DNA from: Heliocidaris erythrogramma
Lineage: Eukaryota > Echinodermata > Echinoidea > Camarodonta > Echinometridae
Direction: 5' to 3'
NCBI GenBank assembly: GCA_025617745.1
Contig: CM046867.1
Span: forward strand, 24,978,705 to 25,042,704
Length of the DNA: 64,000 nucleotides
Part shown: positions 1 to 10,821 of the stretch, piece by piece
Layout: each line of letters opens with the position of its first letter
Numbering within the stretch: the first letter of the stretch is position 1
Program-made: the position numbers and the translations under genes
Notes under the pieces: generated by a model
Seen by the model: the letters and a program-made list of their open reading frames with translations, nothing else
Told to the model about the DNA's origin: nothing
Databases searched by the model: none

Positions 1-1010
1 GTAGGCAGCCATAGCTACATTGTCCGTAAGAACAAGCACTGTGCACCCGAAGAGAAGAGACCTGAAGTGATGGAGTGACAGAAGTACTGCCAGCATCTCC
101 AGGACATTTATATTGGGGATGACTCTCAGAAGAGACCAGTCCCTGGAACAATCCTGCCCGCACAATGGCCGCCCCAACCCAGGATGGAGGCGTCTGTCGT
201 CAAAGAAATTGACGGCAACGGGCTGCGCTTGCCCTGAGCAAGGAACGCACTGTCTGTCCAGCAGACGAGAAGGAGTTTGATGTCTCTCGGAAGCGGAATC
301 CACGCCTTGAGAGTGTCTTTGCCAGGACAAAAGTTCCTGAGGAGGTGCCTCTGAAAGGGCCTCATAAGAAGCCTGCAGTGTGGAAGGTCAGCCACGAGAC
401 TGGCCAGGTAACCCAGAAACTGTAGGCAGCACCTGGCTCTAATGTTGTGGGCTACCCATACTGCCTGGGTGGATGAAACAATAGTCTGGATTCTGTCCCG
501 ACTGCATGGGACTAGCCAGCTGGTTCAGAATATCTATCTCTGCCCCCGAGATAAATCGGTACGCGAGTAGGAGACAATTCCGATTTCTCCCAATTTATCA
601 GAAAACCTAAGTCTTGTGTCATACGCACTAAGAGTTGAATCTGATCGGCTAGGAGAGATTCCAAATTCCCTACTAGAAGCCAATCGTCTAAATAAACAAA
701 CAATCAGGAACGCGGCCAAAACTGCCACCACCCGTGTGAATACACGAGGGGCTGGACACAGGCCAAAGGGCAGGGCATGAAACGAAAACGTTTCGCCCTG
801 AAAGGCAAATCCCTTGAAGCTGGGTGGATAGCAATGTGGAAGTAAGCGTCCTTGAGGTCCAACGAGACTGCCAGGTCACCTTGTCTGATCAAAGGCAGAA
901 TCGACGCTAGCGTCTCCATTCTGAAATGAATTGGCGGAATGAACTTGTTGATTCTCTTCATATTGAGAACCATAGGGATAATAAAGATTGGGGAGAGACA
1001 GAGATGACGG
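1..1010 (-). pseudogene. DIRS reverse transcriptase-RNase H fragment
   Basis: Read on the minus strand, 704-973 gives an RT segment with SLDLKDAYFHIAIHP (palm motif A) and 512-703 gives VYLDDWLLVG, the YLDD catalytic box (motif C), followed by GFLINWEKSEL. Further down, 126-395 gives MRPFQRHLL and LTTDASILGWGGHC, the start of a DIRS/Ty3-type RNase H with its first catalytic Asp. Positions 1-50 give LTDN, the next RNase H Asp motif, cut by the window edge. The pieces lie in different frames, so the gene is broken by small indels. It retains YLDD and TTDAS motifs that copies 1 and 2 have lost. In an intact element it would copy element RNA into DNA. Confidence 0.75.
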
Positions 1011-1309
1011 TTCTAACAGATCTACGAAGAAGCCTCCTCGCACAACGGAGAGTAGGAAGGCGTCTTCGGTTATAGCTTCCCATGCTGGGAGGAAGATCTG
1101 AATCCATCCGCCGACCACTGCTACAGGACCTAGAACTCGGGGCAAGCTAGATTCTGCCTGAGCGGGAGCCTTAGCAGTCACTTTGAGGCCCTCGACCACC
1201 TCAGCTGCCCCTTCAGGGAACACTGGTGGGAGTAGCAAGAGGGGGCATTGCAACAGTCACCCAGCGCTGCTGGCATTTGGGGCCAGGGACCGAGCCCTTA
1301 GTCTCCTGC

Positions 1310-1681
1310 CCTTAGTCTCCTTCCCTTGGGACATGCCACCCCGGATTTCTATCCGTGCTAGTCTAGCAATAATAGGTAGATACATTAAATTATTGTAGTA
1401 AATCAGAAAAATCATACCTGATTTTATTATTTGCTAAATAAATTGATGTATCTACCTATGTCCTTCCCTCCGTTCCCTCTCCTTGCCAAGCAACATGTCC
1501 GAAACATCTCTGGCAGCTCGTTTGGGGGAAGATGGCGGGTGTGCGCTCGCGCATGTGACTATGTGAAGGCGCCATAAGGGGGTGGGGCATGCGCGAATGT
1601 GACTTTATAGTTTCTCGATGGTAGCGTAGTTTGGACCAAACTAGCAATAATAGGTAGAAACATTAATTTATTGTAGTAAAT
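1310..1681 (+). repeat. Inverted ICR plus terminal repeat of DIRS copy 0
   Basis: From 1310 the sequence reads in the plus sense like the 3' end of a DIRS element: GGGACATGCCACC, then an internal complementary region at 1363-1460, then ITR-like DNA to 1681. In copies 1, 2 and the 43.6-kb copy this block has the opposite orientation relative to coding. The outermost terminus at 1681 is nevertheless the 5'-type end expected for a minus-strand element. Confidence 0.65.
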
Positions 1682-1683
1682 CT

Positions 1684-2460
1684 TTTGATTGATATAAAAA
1701 TCAAAAGTATGTTTAATGGAATTGATTTCTTTATAGTCTGTTAATGGCACCAGTGGATTTTGATACTTTACATGATATAACATTTATGTGCTCTTTCCAA
1801 GTAAGTTTATCGTCTATGACAACACCCAAAAATCGTGTAGAGTGAACAACAGGAATTTTACTATTTTGAATATGTATATCAAAATTATCAATAAAATATT
1901 CATATTCTTAGGTTGAAATATACAGAATGTTTTGTCAACATTCAATTTTGATTTATTGGCAAGGAACCACTCATGTACTTTTTCCAGTTCTAAATTTAAT
2001 TTAAAAGTTAAATCATTTAAAGTTATCACCAGATAAAAACAAATTTGTTTCATCTGTAAAAAATATAGGATGCCATATATTACTAAGATATAAATAATTT
2101 ATAAAAATTTAAAAGAGTAAAGGGCCTAACACGGAACCTTGTGGCACTTTGACGTCAACACATTTCATCTTGGAGGAAACATTATCAATACAAACATACT
2201 TTGCTCTGTCATAAATGTAGCTCTTAAACCAATCCAGGGCTACTCCTCTTACACTGTAATGTTGTAATTTTTTTATCCAAATAGAATGGCAAATACAATC
2301 AAAAGCCTTGGATAAAATCTAAAAAAAGACCTATTGTGAAATTGCTTGTTTTCAAAGGCTTTTGCAATAGTGGTGGTAAATTCAAGTAATGCCATATAAG
2401 TTTTACCCAGTAATGCATGTTGACAGTTCTATTCATCCTTTTTAAAAAATAAAATATACT
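1684..2460 (-). pseudogene. Non-LTR retrotransposon reverse transcriptase remnant
   Basis: Minus-strand translation across frames shows the order of LINE RT motifs. A KAFD-type motif lies near 2310, GVALDWFKSYIYDRAKYV near 2230, VPQGSVLGPLLF near 2130 (RT motif B region), a WFLANKSKLNVDKTFCIF segment in the 1814-2053 frame, and FLGVVIDDKLTWKEH near 1810. This layout is typical of CR1/L2/Jockey-group LINEs that prime reverse transcription on nicked chromosomal DNA. Several frameshifts and stops separate the motifs. The FADD catalytic region is not clearly readable. The coding homology stops abruptly at about 1683 where DIRS copy 0 begins, so the LINE was interrupted by that insertion. Confidence 0.8.
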
Positions 2461-4045
2461 CTCCCTAATATCATCAATAAAATTTCTGACAAAAAGATTT
2501 TGTTTCTCACATACGAGCCTCGATCTTGTATCCTTCTGTATGAAAATGCAAACGATTACCGCACAATATAAAATATGTTTCAGTTGTCTACGTCAATCAA
2601 AAATAGAGAAATAAATACACTGACTTATAAATTATGTATCGTGGATAGAAATTCTGAAACAATATAGGCCAACATGACCAACTTTCTCAGTCGGTGCGTC
2701 GCTAATTCTGTTTATTCAGACATAATGTAAGCAACGAAAGAGAGGATATATTCACCACCAAATACCATACACTCACAAAACAAAACATGTTCGTATACAA
2801 ATCACACAGCGCATCAATTTCACGCAACATATGTAACAAAATGAAATGGTTTATGAGCCTAGAGTGATAATATACTACATGTACTAAGTTAGTTTTAAGA
2901 CGTGCAACGGATCTTTTAAATATTTTCTTTAATGGAAACGTCATATTTTTGGCACCAATGGGTGACTGGAATGAATGCATTTTGATTCTTCCATGATGAA
3001 ATACAAAAGAAGTTTGAAAAAATTTGTTTATATACTTAAAGAAAATACAAATAAAAATCATCTTCATGATAACGCTAGCGCTCTGCTTAGCGCTTGATCA
3101 TGTTTTGAAACATCGTCGGTTATGCATAGCTGAATTATATTCAGCGCGGCGGGCTCATCTGGTCTGGGGCATTTTTGTTCCTTCTTTTTCAACCGCCGAC
3201 TGTGCATGTTGTCTTGTGATCAGTGCATGCTCGATCTGCATGCTATTGCCAACACGCGATAACGGAATGTTGTTCTTCGTTTTGTCTGAAGGAGGCTGCG
3301 ACCGGCATGGTGGATTAAGTGGTTCCATTGTTGTATCGTTCTATTGTTAAATGTGACCGACCGCGCGCGACGGGCATGGTATGCTTAAAATCCGAGTCAA
3401 CAATGCGGGAGCCTGCGGGATGCATGGAAGATTACACTTCTTTTGTTCATATATAAGACCTCATGTCGGCTGCAGGCGGAATGGTGGGTATTGTTTGGCA
3501 TCGGCCATTCATGCCGGACGCGGTGGACATGCTTATAGCATTCCCCCCATGTCGCCTGCAGGCGGAATGCTGTCATAGTTTTGATGGCACGCCTAATACA
3601 TGATTACTCTCAAACGAGTAAGTGATACATATTCATCAGATACCCATTGAGTTTTCTTACCCTTTACTCTGTAAGTGACTAAAGGGGCATGTAGACCATG
3701 CAAGCTTAACATCATTCATAAGTAAACAACTAGAACATTGTTTTCTTATATACTACTTCTGCTTTAAAATCAATACATGCGATAACGCTCATGTATCATA
3801 TTATGATCACAGGTCTAGTGCTTAATGTTGCCGTTGCTTGGATCTTGCTGTGCCAGGAGTTTTGCTTGTTTCAAGATTTCATCATAACAATGATTTTTCA
3901 AATGACTGCAACTCTCTGGTAACTTTAGCATGATATCCCTCCATTGCCAAAGAGGGACTTTGATAGGACAGGAGTTAACTCTGTTCCCCCTTAGTTGACT
4001 TTTAGAACATGTGCAATGGACAGACTTTTGGCACATGGACAATGT
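2461..4045. other. Unique AT-rich DNA, no gene recognised
   Basis: No recognisable coding or RNA gene. The stretch 3100-3600 is richer in GC and contains the word CATGTCGGCTGCAGGCGGAATG near 3463 and again, with changes, near 3549, an 86-bp spaced direct repeat. The small open frames there show no recognisable motif. Confidence 0.5.
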
Positions 4046-4738
4046 CTATGACCGCGTTTACACAGAATGAACTCGAGTTCAAATTTGACAGCGAATTCAA
4101 TTGCGACCTTGGATTAGCATAAATTATTTTTCGGTGGGCTGTTTACACCAAGCGTTGGACGAACTCGAATTCAGAAGGAAAGTGAATTCGACTTGATTAC
4201 GCCCTCGCTTGGTGGGAATATCGTGATAATCAACTTCCGGGTTAAATTTGCGAAAACCCCGCGAGTGAGTTCAAAATGGCGGTAGCGGGTATTTTAAGCG
4301 CAGCCATTTTGATCTGGTTTTGTATGATTTTACGTCGGAATTACAAAATTATGAACGAATATTTGCAGATATGATGAGCGCGTGGTGGATTGAATCAAGC
4401 CAGTTCGGTGAATGTGTCGTCGTTCGTTGTGGTTCACTTGTTGAATGACACTTGTTTTACTGACGCGACGCTTAGCGTTGCTTAGCAATACCGGAAGTAA
4501 CGTATGACGGGGTCACTGCCTGGATATTTGCTAGTCGACTTTCAATTACATGTCCGTTCACACTCCAAATAGCGAATTTAAATTCGATAATAGTCGAGTT
4601 TGAATTCGATAAAAGTTGCTCTGGGTCGTCATTCGAATTCGAGTTTTGAACTTGAGTTCTAATTGCGACTACCCTGTTTACACACAAATGAACTCGAGTT
4701 CAAATTCGACTAAAGTCGAGTTGAGTCTCTGTGTAAAC

Positions 4739-4920
4739 AAGAAAATTATAACTAATTTTGTTATTTACTAGATAAATCTATGTATCTACCTATTTGCTAG
4801 TTTCCCAAACTATGCCGTCATTCGAGAAAAACTAAGTCTAAAACGCGCAGCCCCTGCCTGCGCGCGCGTACTCCCCGTCCACCAATCCAATCGCGCCACC
4901 GCCATACTCTTCCTCTTCCG
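4739..4920. repeat. 3' inverted terminal repeat of DIRS copy 1
   Basis: The segment from about 4780 to 4920 is the near-perfect reverse complement of 10822-10950, including CCGTCATTCGAGAAAAAC and the alternating CGCGCGCG block. The outermost ~40 bp differ between the two ends, as in DIRS elements. Confidence 0.85.
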
Positions 4921-4980
4921 AGCAGTCAGAGACAGAATCTAGGACATGTCAGACAAGGAGAGGGGCTGGAGGGAGGGACA

Positions 4981-5074
4981 TAGGTAGATACATAGATTTA
5001 TCTAGTAAATAACAAAATTAGTTATAATTTTCTTGATTTACAGCAATAAATCGATGTATCTACCTATTTGCTAG
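4981..5074. repeat. Internal complementary region (ICR), DIRS copy 1
   Basis: The first half (TAGGTAGATACATAGATTTATC onward to TAATTTTC) is the reverse complement of the element's 3' terminus at 4741-4797. The second half (GATTTACAGCAATAAATCG to TTTGCTAG) is the reverse complement of the 5' terminus at 10942-10980. The two halves meet at ATTTTC-TTG-ATTTAC, so the ICR is complementary to the ends fused together. This matches the ICR of DIRS-1-type elements, thought to act as a splint for circularising single-stranded cDNA. Confidence 0.9.
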
Positions 5075-5121
5075 AATAGCACGGATAAAAACCCGGGTGG
5101 CATGTCCCAGGACGGGAGTAA

Positions 5122-6442
5122 CTAACGCGGGGCAGACAGAGACGACGAAGCAGCTCTCAACCCAGAGGTTGCAAAGCTAACCTCACCCGAAAGAACATCC
5201 TTAAGATAGAAGGATGTGAAGGAAGTAGGGGAACGCCAAAAGGCGGCCCTCAAAATGTCTTCCAAAGGAAGACCCAGAAAGAGCGCCCAGGAGGTAGAAA
5301 CACTCCTAGTATCGTGCGCTCTTGGAGGATTCTCAGACAGGAGAGCCTCCGAACCCCCAGCTTGGATAGCCTCGACAATCCAACAGGAGATAGTCTCCCG
5401 TGATGCTGGGGAATAAGGGTGACGGGAAAAGAGAAAGAGCTGATCATCCTTACGAAAAACCTTAGTCCTATCCAAGAACCATTTGAGAGCCCTAACAGGG
5501 CACCAAGAATTATCCTCCTTGACAGAAGAGAATTCTGACAGAGGACTCAAGAACACTTCGATTGAGCCAGAAGAATCCTTCTGATTCTTGGCAATAAACG
5601 AAGGTCGAGGGACAAGACGTACACCTTGCCTTTCCCATCTGATATGCCCGGGCGCCGTAGAGAGAGCCTGAATAGTGCTTCTCCTCTGCCCAGAAGCAAT
5701 AGCGACGAGGAAGGCGGTCTTAATCGAGAGATGGTGTAAAGACGCTTTGCACAACGGCTCAAAGGGCGGTTTGGCCAAGGCGTCCAAAACCAAAGGAAGG
5801 CTCCACGCAGGAGTCAACTGGCGATTTGCTGGTCGTTTCAAAAGACAGACCTCGGCAAATGAGTCAAGAAGGGAGTTTCTAACTCCCGAACCATCAGAAA
5901 AACCAAGGTGAACCGGAGCAATAGCGGACCGGTAACCACGATTGGTAGAGAGGGACCTGCCCTTATCGAAAAGGGGCGATATGGAAATCTGCAATAGCAC
6001 CCACCGGGGCAGAACGGGAAGCAAATCCCATTTCCCCACACCAAGCATGGAAGGCTTCTAATCTCGAGTTGTAAACAGCTAGGGCAGAATCTCTTCTGCT
6101 CTGGACTATGAACTGGGAGGCTCTCTCTGAGAGTCCTGCCGTCCTCGCATCCTCCCCGATAGAGGCCAGGCGGTCAAATGTAGAGCCGCCGGGCGATGGT
6201 GGAGGATCCCCGACAGGGGCTGAGCTATGAGGTCTGCTCTCCGGTGAAGGGAGAGAGGCCGACAGTCCAGCAGAGACAGAAGAAGAGGAAACCAAGGTCT
6301 CCTCGGTCAGCAAGGTGCTATGAGTAGAAACCACGCCTGATCCTCCTGAATCTACCCCAGGACCTGAGGGATTAAGGAGACCGGCGGAAAGGCGTAACCC
6401 CGGAAGTTCTTCCACTGAAGGGAGAACGCATCGAGGGCCCAA
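5122..6442 (-). pseudogene. DIRS tyrosine recombinase, frameshifted
   Basis: The catalytic part is an open 308-codon frame at 5122-6048. In it I see NRGYRSAIAPVH (core-binding domain, residues 36-47), SGQRRS with the first catalytic Arg at 122/123, AHDTR with His245 and Arg248, Trp271, and SFTSFYLKD with the nucleophile Tyr281. So the R-H-R-W-Y set of tyrosine recombinases is complete. The N-terminal part lies in another frame (5963-6442) with SQFIVQSRRDS and AWCGEMGFASRSAP, a SAM-like core-binding domain. A one-base shift near 5970-6040 separates them, and copy 2 has the same shift. It would integrate the circular DNA intermediate by strand exchange. The frame ends just inside the ICR. Confidence 0.85.
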
Positions 6443-7960
6443 GCTTCCGGATCTCGCACCCGAGGGCAGTATCTCGGGAGGCGATGATTGAGAGCTGTCG
6501 CAAACAGGTCTATCTCCAGAGGGGCGCAGACTGAACAGAGGTGTCGAAGACCTCTCGGTTCAGTGGCCACTCGGAGGGGAGACACATGCCCCGGGACAGA
6601 AATTCTGTAATCAGATTGTCCCGCCCGGGAACATAGGAGGCGATCGGAATCACTCGGTGAGACCGACACCACTTCCAAAGTTTGGCGGTTAGATCGTGTC
6701 TGTTGATGTAGGCAGCAACAGTAGTGTTGTCCGTCAAAATCCGGACGGAGTGACCTACAATCATGTTCTCGAAAAAAAAACGGAGAGACATGAAGACTGC
6801 CATCAATTCCAACATATTGATGTGGGGTAAGGTGCACAGGTGTGACCAGTCCCCCGAGACCACCTGGTCCAAAAGAGACTTGCCCTTGAAGAAGGAACGA
6901 CTCATTCGACCAGGGGATAAGCAGGCGTTTGATTTCCTCGGATAGAGGAATCCACACCTTGAGCGAGTCTACACTGGGCTTGGAAAACTTCAGCAGATGA
7001 AGCTGGAAAGGCCTCATATGAAGCCGATAGTCTTTGAGGACATCTACAAGGCTCGATAAGTGGTCCAAGGACTGGAGCCATCGGCCTGCCCGAACTCGAC
7101 GTAAGCGACGAAGAGATCGAGCCAGTAAGACAATAGTTTGAACTCTCTCCCGACTGGGGCGGGCAAGTTGGTTCACAATGTCTATTTCCGCACCCAGGAA
7201 AATGGGTCTGCGGGTAGGAGTCAACTCCGACTTGTCCCAGTTGACTATGAATCATACTTCTTGCGTAGTACGGAGAAGTAGGTCCATGCGTGACTGAAAG
7301 ACGGACACAGAGCTCGCCACCAGGAGCCAGTCGTCCCATGCAAGTGAAAAGTCTCAGACCGCGATACCTGAGGAAGGCGGCTAGGGCAGAGACTACTCGA
7401 GTAAAAACTCGAGGAGCCGGTTTCGGGCCGCAAGGTAAGGCCTTGAACCGGAAGGTTTCGCCCTGAAAGGCGAAGCCTAGAAGGTCCCTTGAAGAAGGGT
7501 GTATCGGTATGTGAAAGTAAGCATCTTTCAAGTCTACCGAAAATGGCCACATCTGACGGTCTGATCGCCGGAAGAAAGGAGGCCAAAGTTTCCACGCGGA
7601 AAAAGCTCTCTTGGAATGAAGGTATTGATGACCCTCATATTCAAGATCATTCTGAGCTTCCCCAAGCGTTTGGGAATTCAAAGATAAGGGAGAGACACAG
7701 ATGGGGGTGGTCTCTTACCCTTTCGATTGCGCCCTTTTCTAGCAGCTCTTGAATCTCGGAGGAGATGTGCTCTAGAAAGGGGGGCGATATGATCGCCGGA
7801 AGAATGGAGGCCAAAGTTTCCATGCGGAAAAGCTGTCTTGGAATGAAGGTATTGATGACCCTCATAATCAAAATCATTCTGAGCTTCCCCGAGCGTTTGG
7901 GAATTATAAGGGAGAGACACAGATGGGGGTGGTCTCTTACCCTTTCGATAGCGCCCTTTG
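6442..7960 (-). pseudogene. DIRS RT-RNase H, multiply broken
   Basis: RT motifs lie at 7400-7681 (SVDLKDAYFHIPIHPSSRDL, then FRFKALPCGPKPAPRVFT). The catalytic box reads as CMDD rather than YLDD, and copy 1 has one extra base inside it near 7338. Downstream come NWDKSELTPTR, MRPFQLHLL and the RNase H motifs MLELMAVFMSL, ILTDNTTVAAYINR and PGRDNLITEFLSR (6510-6905). The TTDAS motif with the first RNase H Asp, visible in copy 0, is not found here. An in-frame TGA precedes FIVNWDKSE and is shared with copy 2. Copy 1 also lacks 27 bp after AAYINR that copy 2 keeps. The N-terminal RT region is duplicated in tandem (7562-8012). The product would be inactive. Confidence 0.8.
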
Positions 7961-8012
7961 CTAGCAGCTCTTGAATCTCGGAGGAGATGTGCTCTAGAAA
8001 GGGGGCGATATG
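7562..8012 (-). repeat. Tandem duplication in RT N-terminal region, copy 1
   Basis: Two adjacent ~225-bp units start with GATCGCCGGAAGAA (near 7563 and 7792) and end with GGGGGGCGATATG or a near match (near 7787 and 8010). Each encodes the same RT lead-in, including HISSEIQELLE and LRMILNMRVINTFIP-like text on the minus strand. The units differ by scattered substitutions. Confidence 0.85.
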
Positions 8013-8229
8013 TAGGCGGGTTGCGGCGGAAGGCTCCGTGTGTGAGGGGCTCTGCGAGTTTTATGCAGAAGCCTCCTCGCACGATAATCGGAGTCGGTAA
8101 TTTCTTCCCAAGCGGGAAGAAAGTACTGAAGCCGGCCGCCAACCCTCTCCTCCAACGCTCGGGGCGCACTCGCCGCGAATCCCGGGCCGAACCACGGCCC
8201 CGACCGCGGCGATGCCTTCTCCTACCTCG

Positions 8230-9730
8230 AGGAGAAGGCTCCGCCCTGGCCCCCTGTAGTGAGGGGCACTGGGCTGAACTTGCAGTGCACGAGAGGCTGA
8301 AAGCTGGAAGTGCCACCGCGTCTAGGAGGCGGAAAACTAGCCTGGGCCTGCGGCTTAGGAGCCGAGGACTTAAGGCGTTTCAGAAGTTCCGTCGCCTGCT
8401 AGCGTGAATCAACCTCAAGTTGAATCACATCAGACACCCTACCTCCAAAGAGGTGTTGGCCGGAGTGCGGGACCCTGGCCAGGAGGGCAGGTATGTCCGC
8501 ATCCGCAATGCCCAGAGAGGAAAGTGCAAGTTCCCTCCTGGCATTAGTGGCTATGCTGTCGACACAGACAGTTTTGACCACAACGAGCCTGTCAAGGACA
8601 AGAGGGCTTCGTCTAGGAACATGATGTCCGAGTCGGACATCTCAAGTTCCTGGCTCCTAGCGTAGGGAAAGGAGCGTACCCAAGTAGGCAGTCAGCCTCA
8701 GGCCAGTCCTGGAATGAGCTTCCATCAAGGACGGGAACTTCTCCCTTTTGGCGTAAGGTGCACTCTGAAAGTTGACACCAAGCCTACCACCTACATGTAG
8801 GAGGTCACTGGAACAAGACTTTCTCGTAAAATAATCGAGAGTGTCTTGTTGAGAGAAAGTGAATTCCCTGGCCGAGGGACGGGCCCTACCAAAGATGAAA
8901 GAGGCTGTGAGGCGAAGTCATTGTAGACTCGCTTAAGTCCTCCGTAAGAGGGATGCCTTTGGAGGGACGCTCACCTTGAAAAAGGAGAGACGGATGTCCC
9001 GGATCGGCCCGACTCTGAAAAAAGGTGTCGGGAAGATATTTCTCCAGCAGGGCTTGAGTCTCTACCGCCAAGGACCGACTGGTTTGGGGTGTAATCTCAA
9101 CCTGTGAAGAGGCATCATCCTCCGAAAATCCGGACTGAGAAACCTGATCCCAAGAAGGGCGGTTTAGGTAGTCCCAGGATTCCTCCCCAGGCGGAGCACT
9201 TAGTGCCGCTGGAATGGGAGTAGCCCCGACCGGACGATCAAAGCTGAACGTGGTCGGGAGACGCCCGAAGTGGGGCGGCAAGACTCTTGTGTGTTGGAGA
9301 CCAAACACACTGAGCCGGATACCTGATAAAGGAACCGGATCCCCACCCACTAGGTGCAGTGGTGATAAACAAGGGAAAACCAGTCTTCCTAGCCGGATAA
9401 CCGGTAAAAACCGGTATCCGAACCGGATATCCGGGTATTCGAACCGGATATCCGGGTATTCGAATCAGATATCCGAACCGGATATCCGGTATCCGAACCG
9501 GACCCGGGTTGGTGGGTTCAGGTATCCCCCCGGGGGGGGGGGGGGGGGGGGGGGTGTTGGAGTCGGGTGTGGTGGGAGGTACGGACACAAAGTCTGACCA
9601 ACCACTCCACTCCATAATGATCTCCAGAAAATTCAGAAGTTCATGGGAGACGCCCGACTCAGAAGAAGTAGTCGCCCCTTGGGGGCTAACCTTCTTCTTG
9701 GCCCCCCTGACACATGATGTGAACACACAG
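8230..9730 (-). pseudogene. DIRS gag-like gene, frameshifted
   Basis: The start is taken near 9726, where a minus-strand frame begins (SGVSHELLNFLEIIMEWSGWSDF). A 23-base G run at 9532-9554 shifts the frame, and reading continues in 8886-9350 with AALSAPPGEESWDYLNRPSW and VETQALLEKYLPDT. Further shifts occur near 8890 and 8670, after which the frames REFTFSQQDTLDYFTRK, ELEMSDSDIMFLDEALLSL and HSGQHLFGGRVSDVIQLEV can be followed down to the RT. The position, length and the LFGG motif near the end fit a DIRS gag, an RNA-binding particle protein. Gag is poorly conserved, so this rests mostly on gene order. The same shifts are in copy 2. Confidence 0.55.
9395..9510. repeat. GATATCCGG minisatellite inside gag, copy 1
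   Basis: Short degenerate units built on AACCGGATATCCGGGTATTCG repeat about five to seven times and translate to a GYPVRIP-like repeat on the minus strand. The array ends beside the 9532-9554 G run. Copy 2 has a differently arranged array with extra GGTAAAAACCGGTATCCG units. Confidence 0.8.
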
Positions 9731-10014
9731 TCGATGTCAAGGGGAGAGAGTCCGCCCCGCCGGCTGGCTGGGCAGTACTCAGGCGCCTACGTTTCTGGGC
9801 AGGCGGTCACGTGACCGCTCCCTTTACCCACTTGAAAACGGGCGCCGCTTCCGTAGTAAACCCTTTGTACTGGGTACATTAGGAAGATCACGACTCTCTT
9901 TACTCTTTCCCGCCTTGCTTGGATTAGAAGCGTGCGGAGAGAGACAAAGAGAGCCGACCCCTGAGCGAACAACATCTATGGCTAGTGAGCGAGAAGTGCA
10001 GCTCGAGCGAGACG

Positions 10015-10331
10015 AACTGTGGGCTGGGGTAGACCCACAGTTTTATCGGTGAGAGGTATTGGACGGGTTAGGCACTCACTCTCACCGTTATACAAGTCTC
10101 TTCTTCGAGAGAGGTATTGGCCATGTTTCAGGACTCACTCTCTCGGTATATCCCGCATGAGTTGGTCGTCAGAACAGACGACGAACTCATAACGGGGCGA
10201 GCCGTACACAAGGCAGGCCCTAACTTACCTTGGTCGAGGCTCCGGGGAAGTTATAATGTTGGTGCGAGATGAAAATCTCGCAGCCAACCCTTCCAAGGCT
10301 GGGCGAGTCCCCTTATAAGTATTTAAATACT
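10015..10331. repeat. Leader hairpin array of DIRS copy 1
   Basis: Six stem-loops follow one another between gag and the 5' terminal repeat. The arms are 10015-10023/10034-10042 (AACTGTGGG), 10047-10055/10079-10087 (CGGTGAGAG), 10106-10113/10138-10145 (CGAGAGAG), 10157-10169/10178-10190 (ATGAGTTGGTCGT, one mismatch), 10264-10270/10275-10281 (GCGAGAT, loop GAAA) and the palindrome AGTATTTAAATACT at 10318-10331. The second and third share GAGGTATTGG and ACTCACTCTC direct repeats. Copy 2 keeps all of them. Confidence 0.75.
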
Positions 10332-10821
10332 GGGGAACGCCAGCCGAAACGGAGACCTCGACATGGCTGAAAATAAAGACAAGCAAACAAATATAGAAAC
10401 CCATATTTGGTAATAAATTTATTATTACAAACAATATAGATCTATAAAAGGGTAACAACCAACTCACATTAGTCGGAGTGGGAATAAACTCCTATTACGG
10501 AGACACAAAGTTTTGATAAGACCGCTTGTCTAAGCGCGTTGAATCAACCACCTACAGACACGGGGGGCAGCCCGACACAGTGTACTAGTACACCGTCTGT
10601 GAATAAAGCCCCGAATGTGAGGAAAAACGGCAAAGTAATTTCATTAATTTACCGTGAAGGAGGTTGACTCAGGAAAAATCCGATACACCAAAATGAATGT
10701 GAAAACATGGTGAACGGGATTTTTATTGCGAAAGGCAACCCAAAATGCTTTTGGAGGTAAAAATCTCGCAATTTAGGTTAAGACTTAGCTTCATAGATGT
10801 CACTTCTCTGACGGGCGAGAA

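Larger units (their letters stand above)
1..1681 (-). mobile_element. DIRS-like retrotransposon copy 0, 5' part, rearranged
   Basis: The minus strand carries DIRS-type RT and RNase H pieces (1-1010), and the plus-strand right end at 1640-1681 is a DIRS terminus (CTAGCAATAATAGGTAG then TTGTAGTAAAT). The element runs off the left edge, so the recombinase half is not visible. Its terminus and internal complementary region resemble the deleted copy at 43.6 kb more than copies 1 and 2, suggesting a second subfamily. The complementary region (1363-1460) is inverted relative to the coding strand, so this is a rearranged copy. It interrupts a LINE remnant that resumes at about 1684. Confidence 0.8.

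Noticed and set aside
9214-9597. Plus-strand frame with Gly-rich tail in DIRS copy 1, and its twin at 31000-31422
   Set aside because: Antisense shadow of the gag frame created by the palindromic CCGGATATCCGG repeat and the G run.
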